DNA of 12,376 bases, from NCBI GenBank assembly GCA_038240295.1, contig JBBSDW010000098.1, forward strand, positions 1 through 12,376. The letters run 5' to 3'. Position 1 is the stretch's first letter. Each line of letters begins with the position of its first letter. Of the stretch, positions 1 through 6,440 are shown piece by piece. Source of the DNA: JABDDM01 sp038240295 (lineage in GTDB: Bacteria > Bacteroidota > Ignavibacteria > Palsa-1295). The notes under the pieces were generated by a model. The model saw nothing but the letters and a program-made list of their open reading frames with translations. It was not told where the DNA came from and ran no database searches. Position numbers and translations under genes: made by a program.

Positions 1-90
1 GTACGCAGGACCGATCGCGATTCCACGGCTCGCAGAGATGCCGCTGAATCGTAGAGTCCGCTCCGAATCCTGATCGATCGTAAAACTCAC
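1..90 (-). CDS. ptsI: PTS enzyme I (phosphoenolpyruvate-protein phosphotransferase), N-terminal fragment
   Basis: Enzyme I takes phosphate from phosphoenolpyruvate and passes it to His15 of HPr, the first step of the PTS phosphorelay in the cytoplasm. Only the first 30 codons are in the window; the gene runs off the left edge on the minus strand. The reading frame is open from a GTG at 90-88 to base 1. It gives a short variable lead and then GISASRGIAIGPAY (residues 17-30), the typical N-terminal beta-strand and turn of enzyme I proteins (compare GIAASPGIAIG). No in-frame ATG lies upstream, so GTG is the likely start; there is no clear Shine-Dalgarno sequence. It lies 37 nt downstream of ptsH on the same strand, the classic ptsH-ptsI order, which supports the call. 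The fragment is too short to show the phospho-His or the PEP-binding domain. Confidence 0.85.
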   Translation of the reverse strand, partial: MSFTIDQDSERTLRFSGISASRGIAIGPAY

Positions 91-127
91 AAATGATAAA
101 AGTGGAGAAAAAAGAAACGCTAAATGC

Positions 128-397
128 TCATGCTACTTCCTCAAAGCCTTTCGCGAAATAACGCGAAAGCTCCTCGGCAGCCTTTTCTTCGTCGGGGCCA
201 TCGAACTCGAGTTCAAGCTTCGACCCTTTGGCCGCCGCAAGGGTCATGACGCCGATGATCGACTTCCCGTTAATGCGAAAGCCATCCTTGATAATAAAGA
301 ACTCTGAGCGAAACTGACTCGCCAGCTTCACGATGGCCGCTGCAGGCCGCGTATGCAGCCCTGCTCGATTGATAACTTCTACGGTGCGTTGTATCAC
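128..397 (-). CDS. ptsH: HPr phosphocarrier protein
   Basis: HPr is the small cytoplasmic phosphate shuttle between enzyme I and EIIA proteins. The 89-residue length is normal for the family. The active-site His15 sits in GLHTRPAA (residues 13-20). Ser46, in NGKSIIGVMTL (residues 43-53), is the residue that HPr kinase/phosphorylase modifies, so both control sites are kept. The start is GTG (397-395); the in-frame codon two places upstream of it is a TAG stop, so no longer start is available. No Shine-Dalgarno sequence is visible. The gene lies 47 nt downstream of the polyprenyl synthase gene and 37 nt upstream of ptsI on the same strand, so it is probably part of one transcript with them. No sugar-specific EII gene is in view, so its role here (transport or pure regulation) cannot be settled. 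Confidence 0.95.
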   Translation of the reverse strand: MIQRTVEVINRAGLHTRPAAAIVKLASQFRSEFFIIKDGFRINGKSIIGVMTLAAAKGSKLELEFDGPDEEKAAEELSRYFAKGFEEVA

Positions 398-444
398 TAA
401 TTCAATTTTTCAAACTTTATGGGGCGAACGATCGGGCGAATGAT

Positions 445-1509
445 TCAGACGTTTCTTCCAAGCAAATAATCGCTGAAGGTGACAAGTGCGGCCCGATCTT
501 TTTGCGTTGGCACTTTCTCGAGCGCCTTCTGCGCACGTTCGGTTTCTTTCTGAATCATCGATCGGGTGGTCGCCAGCACACCAAGCTTTTCGAAAAGATT
601 TCGTGCGAGCGGTACGTCAAGTACCGTTGCACGATGCGCCGCGATCCTATCCATCAATGCTTTCTCTTCCGGTGTCATTCGCGAATATTGATCCATCGCT
701 TCGACATAAAGGAACGTCCGTTTGCCTTCGAGGATGTCCCCGCCGATGGTCTTGCCGAAGGACGCATGATCCGCGGTAAGATCGAGCAGATCGTCGAGCA
801 TCTGAAAGGCGAGCCCTGTGTGCCTGGCAAATTGACGGAGCGGCTCGACAAGCCGTCCGCTCGCAGCGTAGGCGCCGAGCACGGCAGAGAGTTCGAAAAT
901 ACTCGACGTCTTGAGCAGGATCATCTCGCGATAATCATCCATCGAGATATCATGCCGCGTTTCAAATTCTTTATCGAAGGCCTGACCCTCACAGACTCTC
1001 TTAAAGCCGAGTGCAAACTCTTCAACCAGTTCGTGGCTATGCTCGGCATGACGGCTAAGCGCTTGAAGTGCGAGCGCGATCATCACATCTCCCGAAAGGA
1101 TCGCAGCGTCGACGCCATATTCGATGTGCACGGTCGGCTTATTCCGCCGCGATTCCGCTTTATCCATGATGTCGTCATGAACAAGCGTGAAGGTGTGCAG
1201 CAGTTCAACGGCTACGGCAGCCGAGATCCACGAAGTATTTGGGCCGGAACCGGCTGCCTTTGCTGAAAGGCCAGTCAGCAGCGGTCGTACACGCTTTCCA
1301 CCCGCACCTAAAATATAGCGAACGGGATCGTAGAGGCTCGCAGGCTTCGCAGGGACGATCTTCGCCAGCGCCTGCTCGATATCGCGGCGCATTTTTTCGG
1401 CGGCAGTTGCGGTAGCGCTGCCTTCAATTTCTATATGCTTCGGCTCGGCGATGCTGTCGGAGATCAAAACTCGAATGTGGATGGAGCAATAAAAAAAACC
1501 AGGAGTCAA
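445..1509 (-). CDS. Polyprenyl diphosphate synthase (trans-isoprenyl diphosphate synthase, short-chain type likely)
   Basis: Condenses isopentenyl diphosphate with allylic diphosphates to make a prenyl chain for quinones, carotenoids or undecaprenyl precursors. Residue numbers are for the 354-residue reading. The substrate-binding GGKRVRPLL is at 70-78, the first Asp-rich motif DDIMD at 112-116, and the second, DDLLD, at 239-243. Lys253 and the GGDILEGKR segment follow. The first Asp motif has no two-residue insertion, and the residue five places before it is Phe107. By known chain-length rules an aromatic there points to C15/C20 products rather than long chains, but this is inference. The start is uncertain. 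The longest reading begins with TTG at 1509-1507, inside a TTGA overlap with the fni stop. It gives an unusual ~35-residue leader with a run of eight T just after the start. A second in-frame TTG at 1467-1465 would give a length closer to the family norm. Confidence 0.92.
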   Translation of the reverse strand: MTPGFFYCSIHIRVLISDSIAEPKHIEIEGSATATAAEKMRRDIEQALAKIVPAKPASLYDPVRYILGAGGKRVRPLLTGLSAKAAGSGPNTSWISAAVAVELLHTFTLVHDDIMDKAESRRNKPTVHIEYGVDAAILSGDVMIALALQALSRHAEHSHELVEEFALGFKRVCEGQAFDKEFETRHDISMDDYREMILLKTSSIFELSAVLGAYAASGRLVEPLRQFARHTGLAFQMLDDLLDLTADHASFGKTIGGDILEGKRTFLYVEAMDQYSRMTPEEKALMDRIAAHRATVLDVPLARNLFEKLGVLATTRSMIQKETERAQKALEKVPTQKDRAALVTFSDYLLGRNV

Positions 1510-2570
1510 TCCAGGCGTGTGAGATGCTGCGCCTTGAGTGCCTTGATACTTTCGGAGCCCGTCAGGAACATGACCCCGCGCAATTGAAAAAGAATGTGGT
1601 CGATAAACGTTCGCAATCCGGCTTCGCCTTGCTCCATAAAGGCTGTAATTATGGGACGTGCGATGCCCGCAAGATCCGCTCCTAACGTGAGCGATTTTGC
1701 GACATCCAGCCCCGTCGTAATTCCGCCGGAAGCGATGAGCGTCCGATTATGAACGCGCGTAAGCGGAGCGATTTCGAAAATGCAATTGGCTGTCGGCATA
1801 CCCCAGTCCCAGAACGGCTCGAGCCACGAGCGATCCTCCTCTCGGTGCCGCAGGATCTCGACACCCGACCAACTCGTGCCGCCAGCGCCTGCTACATCGA
1901 TTACTTGAACGCCAACCTCAATCAATCTTTCGGCTGCCTTAGAAGAAATGCCAGCCCCGACTTCCTTGACGATGATCGGCAAACCGAGTTCCTTCACAGC
2001 AAGCGCAATCCCCGCGAGCACACCTCGAAAATCTGTGCCGCCTTCGGGCTGCATCAATTCCTGCAACGGATTAAGATGGATCGCAAGCGCATCGGCGCGA
2101 ACAAGATCGATGATCGATCGAAGTGTTTTGATATTTCCCGACGATGCAAGCCGCGCGATCTCGATGGCACCAATATTCGAAAAGATAAACGCATTCGGGG
2201 CTGCTTCGCGCATAACGGAATATGAAGTGCGAAACGCGCCGTCTTCCATTGCCTGACGAGCGCTTCCGATGCCGATGGCAAAGCCATACATCTCAGCAGC
2301 CTCGGCTAGCGCGCGATTGATCCGCTCGGCATCGGCATACCCACCCGTCATCGAAGAAATGACGATCGGCGCTGCGAGTTCTTTCCCAAGAAAGTCGGTG
2401 GTCGTGGTTATCTCACCAAGGTCAAGCTCAGGCAGGGCGTTATGAATGAATCGGTAACGCTCCAATCCATTCGTCACCTGCTTGAACTTCACACGTTCGC
2501 CGACAGCAAGTTCAACGTGCTGCTGCTTGCGGCTGGTGGTCTTCGATTCAGATCGTTCGTTTGTTGGCAT
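1506..2570 (-). CDS. fni: Type 2 isopentenyl-diphosphate delta-isomerase (FMN- and NAD(P)H-dependent)
   Basis: Interconverts isopentenyl and dimethylallyl diphosphate using reduced FMN; it is unrelated in fold to the type 1 Nudix isomerase. The 354-residue protein is full length and shows the family's signature blocks in order: RKQQHVELA (14-22), ISSMTGG (71-77), GIGSARQAME (100-109, where Ala replaces the common Gln), HLNPLQE (165-171, with the catalytic Gln170/Glu171), VKEVGAGIS (201-209), DVAGAGGTSW (225-234), FWDWGMPTA (253-261) and ASGGI (280-284) of the FMN-binding TIM barrel. ATG start at 2570-2568. It overlaps the downstream polyprenyl synthase start by 4 nt (TTGA), so the isomerase product is used by the next enzyme in the same operon. 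A TAnnTTTG box lies directly upstream. Confidence 0.96.
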   Translation of the reverse strand: MPTNERSESKTTSRKQQHVELAVGERVKFKQVTNGLERYRFIHNALPELDLGEITTTTDFLGKELAAPIVISSMTGGYADAERINRALAEAAEMYGFAIGIGSARQAMEDGAFRTSYSVMREAAPNAFIFSNIGAIEIARLASSGNIKTLRSIIDLVRADALAIHLNPLQELMQPEGGTDFRGVLAGIALAVKELGLPIIVKEVGAGISSKAAERLIEVGVQVIDVAGAGGTSWSGVEILRHREEDRSWLEPFWDWGMPTANCIFEIAPLTRVHNRTLIASGGITTGLDVAKSLTLGADLAGIARPIITAFMEQGEAGLRTFIDHILFQLRGVMFLTGSESIKALKAQHLTRLD

Positions 2571-2805
2571 TCTTCAAAGATAGCTCTCTTTCAAGCTGAA
2601 GCTAACGTTCATGTCTCCGGAGTATGAAGAGTGAGGCGCGTTGGGTTCAACGTCACTTTGGCATGCGATGAGGCAAAAGTCTCGGGGAATATTCGTGTGC
2701 ACTCCGTGTTGCTTACTTCCGCGTCAAGTGGGGCAGTTCCGCGCCTGCCTGTCGGTTGACTGGTTTGGGATTTCAAGAACCTGTTTCTTATTCATCGACA
2801 CACCA
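2571..2805. other. Divergent intergenic region between fni and the M16 peptidase pair
   Basis: This 235-bp stretch separates two outward-facing operons and must hold promoters for both. On the plus strand a TTGACT hexamer at 2756-2761 resembles a -35 box, but no good -10 box follows at 17 nt. The in-frame open reading upstream of the M16 start (TTG at 2641) was rejected as coding because it places an unrelated ~55 residues in front of a complete signal peptide. No repeat or RNA gene is recognised here. Confidence 0.5.
2575..2582 (-). promoter_or_regulatory. Candidate -7 promoter box (TATCTTTG) for the fni operon
   Basis: On the minus strand TATCTTTG matches the TAnnTTTG -7 element known from Bacteroidota promoters. 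It ends only 4 nt before the fni ATG, so a transcript from it would start close to or at the ATG and be nearly leaderless. No convincing TTG/TTTG -33 element stands at the expected distance upstream, so this is a weak call. Confidence 0.3.
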
Positions 2806-4194
2806 ATGAAAAGATGTTATTGCTGGATGTGTATTGTCACCGCGCTCGCTGCGTTGCTCATTCTGGGCTCGCGCGATGCTTCGGCGCAATCCGCAGATTT
2901 TAAGACGAAGACGCTGAGCAACGGTCTTCAGATCATCGTGATCGAGAACCACATGGTGCCGATCGCGGAGGTCGAGTTCGTTGCCAAGAACGGCGGCTTT
3001 ACGGAGTCCCCGGAGTTTAGCGGCCTGAGCCATCTCTACGAGCACATGTTCTTCAAGGCGAACAAGCAGTATCCTTCGCAATCTGCATTCCTCGAAGGCA
3101 TGCAGAGCCTGGGTGCCTCGCTTGGCGTTTCGAATGCAACGACGGGCACGGAGTCGGTGAATTACTTCATCATCATTCCGAAGAAGAATCTCAAACGGGG
3201 AATGGACTTCATGTCGAGTGCGATCCAGTATCCACTTTTCGATTCGAACGAGATCCGCAAGGAGCGGTATGTCGTGCTCGGCGAGTTCGATCGCAACGAA
3301 GCGAGTCCGCTCTTTAAGATTCGTTATGCAATGGATAGCGCCATCTGGTCGCCGGCGCTCTTTTCGCGCAAGGAGCAGCTCGGCCTTCGCCCGACGATCC
3401 TTTCGGCTACGCCAGAGCTCATGCACACGATCCAGCACCGCTTTTACGTGCCGAACAATATGGCCCTCGTAGTAGCTGGCGATGTCAATGCAAGCGATGT
3501 ATTCGAGATGGCCGAGAAATCCTTCGGTTCGTGGCAGCGGGGTGCCGATCCATTCCCACAGTGGAATCCTCCGCCATTCCCGCCGATCACAAAGCAGCTC
3601 GTCGTTCGCGAAGCTGCGAAAATTCCATATACATACGTGCAGGCAACCTGGCAGGGGCCGAGCATGACGAAGCAGGATGACGACACCTACGCCGCCGATG
3701 TCTTCTCGACGATTCTCAATCAGCCGAATTCGGGATTCCAGAAAAAGCTTGTCGATGCAGGCCTTGCCTATCAGGTGGATGTCAGTTACTTCTCGCAGAA
3801 GAACGTCGGGCCGATCGATATCCGAATGTTCGCCCCTTCGAACAACGCAAAAGAGGCGATCAAGACGATGCTCACTGAGGTCAAGGGCTGGAATGCTTCA
3901 AGCTATTTTACCGACGATGAACTCGCAACAGCCAAACGAATTCTCGCTGGCGACCGGATCTACGAACAGGAATCTGCCACAGCATTCGCGACGCGTACGG
4001 TGCCATTCTACTGGGCATCGGCGAGCCTCGATTACTACAAGAATTATATTTCGAACGTGGACAAAGTAACGCGCAAGGACATCGAGCGCTATATCGACAC
4101 GTATATCAAAAACAAGAATTATGTGCTCGGCGTCGCAGCAAATCAGCAGACGCTCGAACAGCTCAACTTAAACCCAGGGGAGGTGCTTCAATGA
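2806..4194 (+). CDS. M16B family zinc metallopeptidase, catalytic (zinc-binding) subunit, exported
   Basis: An insulinase/processing-peptidase family protein that cleaves peptides inside a clam-shell cavity, probably in the periplasm. The ATG at 2806 is chosen because it gives a complete signal peptide (basic MKR, hydrophobic core, ASA|Q cut after residue 27). The frame stays open upstream to a TTG at 2641 but with no plausible N-terminus. The resulting protein is 462 residues. The inverted zinc motif HLYEH gives His76, Glu79 and His80. Glu160 is the probable third zinc ligand, with the conserved Glu153 seven residues before it, the spacing seen in pitrilysin. The C-terminal half has the M16 inactive-domain fold signature (KKLVDAGLAYQV) but Leu where the substrate-binding Arg of the Arg/Tyr pair would be. 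The next gene overlaps by ATGA and supplies that pair, so the two probably work as a heterodimer. No Shine-Dalgarno sequence precedes this start. Confidence 0.93.
   Translation: MKRCYCWMCIVTALAALLILGSRDASAQSADFKTKTLSNGLQIIVIENHMVPIAEVEFVAKNGGFTESPEFSGLSHLYEHMFFKANKQYPSQSAFLEGMQSLGASLGVSNATTGTESVNYFIIIPKKNLKRGMDFMSSAIQYPLFDSNEIRKERYVVLGEFDRNEASPLFKIRYAMDSAIWSPALFSRKEQLGLRPTILSATPELMHTIQHRFYVPNNMALVVAGDVNASDVFEMAEKSFGSWQRGADPFPQWNPPPFPPITKQLVVREAAKIPYTYVQATWQGPSMTKQDDDTYAADVFSTILNQPNSGFQKKLVDAGLAYQVDVSYFSQKNVGPIDIRMFAPSNNAKEAIKTMLTEVKGWNASSYFTDDELATAKRILAGDRIYEQESATAFATRTVPFYWASASLDYYKNYISNVDKVTRKDIERYIDTYIKNKNYVLGVAANQQTLEQLNLNPGEVLQ
4177..4185 (+). promoter_or_regulatory. Strong Shine-Dalgarno sequence of the second M16 gene
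   Basis: GGGGAGGTG ends 5 nt before the ATG at 4191, inside the end of the upstream gene. It stands out because most starts in this window lack an anti-16S match. Together with the ATGA overlap it suggests re-initiation to keep the two subunits at equal levels. Confidence 0.75.
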
Positions 4195-5504
4195 GATCAA
4201 CACTAAAAACATTAGCGCTTGCGCTCATTACGCTCTCAATGGTTTCGATTACCGCGTCCGCGCAGGTGCCGGACGATGTGAGCGACTTCACGACGCATGG
4301 CATCCATGTGATCCTTCGCAGCACGAAGGCCAACGCCGTCGTCGCGTTATATCTTGGCATCGAAGGTGGTCTTGCCTACAGCGAGACGACCAATCCTGCG
4401 ATCTCCGGTCTCACCGCTGGACTCATCAGCGAAAGCGGCAGCGACAAATATCCGAAGGAGATGTATCGCGATACGCTCGCAAAACTTTCGACGACCATCG
4501 CCGGCGGCGGAAGCATTTACAACATGACCTTCGCGTTGCGTACCGTTCGTCCGAATTGGGACCGTGCGTGGAATATCTTCGAAGATCTTTTATTGCATCC
4601 ACACTTCGATGCAACCGAATATCAGAAGCAATCGCAGCTTGCGATCAACGGTATTCGCAGCCGCGCTTCGAACCCGGAAGGCTATACCGACTACGTAAGC
4701 GATAGCATCTGGTTCGGCAATTCACAGCTCAACCGCTCCGCGGAAGTCTCCGATGTCGAGGGCCTTTCGACCGAGAAGCTCCAGCAATATTTTGCGAGCC
4801 AGCTCATGCGATCGAAGATGCTTATGGTCGTTGTCGGGAATGTAAGCCGTGGCGATATTGAAAAAAAGCTATCGTACCTCGAGCCGATTCCGCAGGGATC
4901 GTTCACGCTTCATCCGATCGATCACATCACGCCTGCTTCGCAATCCTCAGCGTACATGATGACGCGTGCGTTGCCAACGACCTATTTTCTCGCCAAGTTT
5001 TCGGCACCGACGATCGGTTCGAAAGACTGGTGGGCAGAGCGCATTCTCTTCCAGGTGCTTGACAAGCGCTTGTTCGATGAAGTGCGCACGAAGCGCAACT
5101 TAAGCTATGCGCCGGGCAGCTACGTTACCGGTACGCACGGCAATATGTATGGCGTCATCACTCTGCAATCGGTGCTTCCCGATTCGGCAGCAGCTGTCGT
5201 GATGACCGAGATCCACAAGTTGCAGACTGAGCCCGTGCCAACGCAGGAGCTTGAGAATGCAAAGGCGGCGCGCATCACGACCTTCTTTTATGTGATGCAA
5301 ACCAATCTCGATCAGGCCCGCAACCTCTACAACAATCAGATGGAGAGCGGCGACTGGCGGACGTTGTTCAAGATCACAAGCGAGACTCCGAAGGTCACCG
5401 CTCAGGATGTGATGGCGGTCGCGAACAAATACATGCACCATTTCCAGTTCACGCTCATGGGACCCGATGGCGCAGCTACAAAATCGAAATATGTCTTTGA
5501 TTGA
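4191..5504 (+). CDS. M16B family peptidase-like protein, non-catalytic partner subunit, exported
   Basis: A 437-residue M16 homologue that lacks the HxxEH zinc motif: the matching region reads NPAISGLTAGLISESGSDKY (residues 68-87) with no His pair. It should therefore be inactive alone. It does keep the C-terminal FDEVRTKRNLSYAPGSY block, where Arg299 and Tyr306 are seven residues apart like the substrate-binding Arg/Tyr pair of pitrilysin. This is the usual division of labour in bacterial two-gene M16B heterodimers. The signal peptide is clear (MRSTLK, hydrophobic core, ASA|Q cut after residue 24), with no lipobox, so it is exported with its partner. ATG start at 4191, overlapping the stop of the catalytic subunit (ATGA) and preceded by a strong Shine-Dalgarno sequence. 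A terminator follows 17 nt after the stop. The natural substrate cannot be told from sequence. Confidence 0.93.
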   Translation: MRSTLKTLALALITLSMVSITASAQVPDDVSDFTTHGIHVILRSTKANAVVALYLGIEGGLAYSETTNPAISGLTAGLISESGSDKYPKEMYRDTLAKLSTTIAGGGSIYNMTFALRTVRPNWDRAWNIFEDLLLHPHFDATEYQKQSQLAINGIRSRASNPEGYTDYVSDSIWFGNSQLNRSAEVSDVEGLSTEKLQQYFASQLMRSKMLMVVVGNVSRGDIEKKLSYLEPIPQGSFTLHPIDHITPASQSSAYMMTRALPTTYFLAKFSAPTIGSKDWWAERILFQVLDKRLFDEVRTKRNLSYAPGSYVTGTHGNMYGVITLQSVLPDSAAAVVMTEIHKLQTEPVPTQELENAKAARITTFFYVMQTNLDQARNLYNNQMESGDWRTLFKITSETPKVTAQDVMAVANKYMHHFQFTLMGPDGAATKSKYVFD

Positions 5505-5521
5505 TCGAACGATCATTTAAG

Positions 5522-5555
5522 AAAAAAGGCGGACTCACCAGAGTCCGCCTTTTTT
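5522..5555. terminator. Bidirectional intrinsic terminator
   Basis: A perfect 9-bp stem GGCGGACTC / GAGTCCGCC (5528-5536 and 5541-5549) with loop ACCA is flanked by six A on the left and six T on the right. It can end the M16 operon on the plus strand and, through the A run, transcripts coming from the lipoprotein gene on the minus strand. Confidence 0.95.
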
Positions 5556-5640
5556 ATTTCATAGAACAACACTGTTTTACGCATGCAGCGTACTCCTACG
5601 TCCCTGACCAACCATCATCTTTATCATCCCCATCCCAGTT

Positions 5641-6309
5641 TTACTTAAGATTCGCCACATCGCTCCGAAGCGTTTCGGCCATTTGCTTGCCCGCTTCGTC
5701 GGCCGAATTGATCAGCACCGTTCGAATTTCAGGAACACTCAGATCGACAAGCTGCGCAGCGTTGAACGCGCTTGCGAGAGCAGCGCTCACTGTTGAGCCG
5801 GTTGCCGGAGTGCTGCGAAGCGGAACCGTGTTTGTCTCCTGATCTTCCCAAACGATCTTGCCCGTTGACCGCTCGATGATCCGCGATGTGCCACGAACGG
5901 TGGCGTTAACGCCGGAGCTCGATGAATTAACCGAGAATTCCTGCAGCACCGATTCGACGATATACTGACCGTTATCCTGCACGCCTCTGAGCTGAAGATA
6001 GTCACGCGTCGATTGCCGCATACCGTTTGCGAAAAAGCGGGCGAGCGAGTCAGACGATATCGCGCTCGCGATCTTTTGCTCCGTCTGCCGGCTGGCTGCG
6101 TCCGAGCCGATGGAAGCGGCTACGTTGGTGAGTGCGCTGGCGGCCGTGTCGCCTGTCATTTGCGCGCTCGATTTCATTGCGCCGCTTTCGACAAGGGAGC
6201 GATAACTCGCCGTCGTGCCCTTGATCTTGTAGCTTCCAAGATTATTTGTATGACCACAGGATGCCAGCGCTAGGGCGCCGAGTACAAGAACAGTGAATGA
6301 CTTCAACAT
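5641..6309 (-). CDS. Outer-surface or periplasmic lipoprotein, function unknown
   Basis: A 222-residue lipoprotein of no family I can name firmly. The start is set at the ATG at 6309-6307 because it opens a clear lipoprotein signal peptide (MLKSFTV, hydrophobic core, lipobox LASC with Cys18). The frame is open back to 6459, but that would bury the signal sequence under ~50 unrelated residues and run across the intergenic region into the ankyrin gene. After the lipobox come an Ala/Ser-rich, probably helical region and an alpha/beta stretch. The latter includes YIVESVLQEFSV and RIIERSTGKIVWEDQE, the 'substitution plus strand' style seen in CsgG/LpoB/TolB-N-like envelope lipoproteins, where a variable strand is followed by 'TGkivW'. 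That likeness is by eye only. It faces the ankyrin gene and ends near the shared terminator at 5522-5555. Confidence 0.8.
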   Translation of the reverse strand: MLKSFTVLVLGALALASCGHTNNLGSYKIKGTTASYRSLVESGAMKSSAQMTGDTAASALTNVAASIGSDAASRQTEQKIASAISSDSLARFFANGMRQSTRDYLQLRGVQDNGQYIVESVLQEFSVNSSSSGVNATVRGTSRIIERSTGKIVWEDQETNTVPLRSTPATGSTVSAALASAFNAAQLVDLSVPEIRTVLINSADEAGKQMAETLRSDVANLK

Positions 6310-6368
6310 GTGAGCGTTCAATAAAGTAAGAACAAGCGATGGAGTTACGGCTCCTGTCGCCTTTGAAC

Positions 6369-6402
6369 GGTTGCCATGTCGACGGAGTTTCGATTGGCAA
6401 CC
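6369..6402. repeat. Inverted repeat in the divergent promoter region
   Basis: GGTTGCCA (6369-6376) and TGGCAACC (6395-6402) are exact reverse complements separated by 18 bp. It lies between the divergent lipoprotein and ankyrin starts, 38 bp before the ankyrin ATG. The right arm overlaps a TTGGCA (6394-6399) that could serve as a -35 box. It could be a regulator-binding operator or an RNA hairpin. Confidence 0.5.
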
Positions 6403-6440
6403 TATTGCTTTTGCGAATTCTTTTTCATTGATTCTCAGAC

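Noticed and set aside
502..1266. 254-residue plus-strand frame opposite the polyprenyl synthase
   Set aside because: Lies wholly over the conserved Asp-rich motifs of the minus-strand gene; no family likeness.
2641..2805. N-terminal extension of the first M16 subunit from TTG at 2641
   Set aside because: It would hide a complete signal peptide that starts at the ATG at 2806; the extra residues look like translated promoter DNA.
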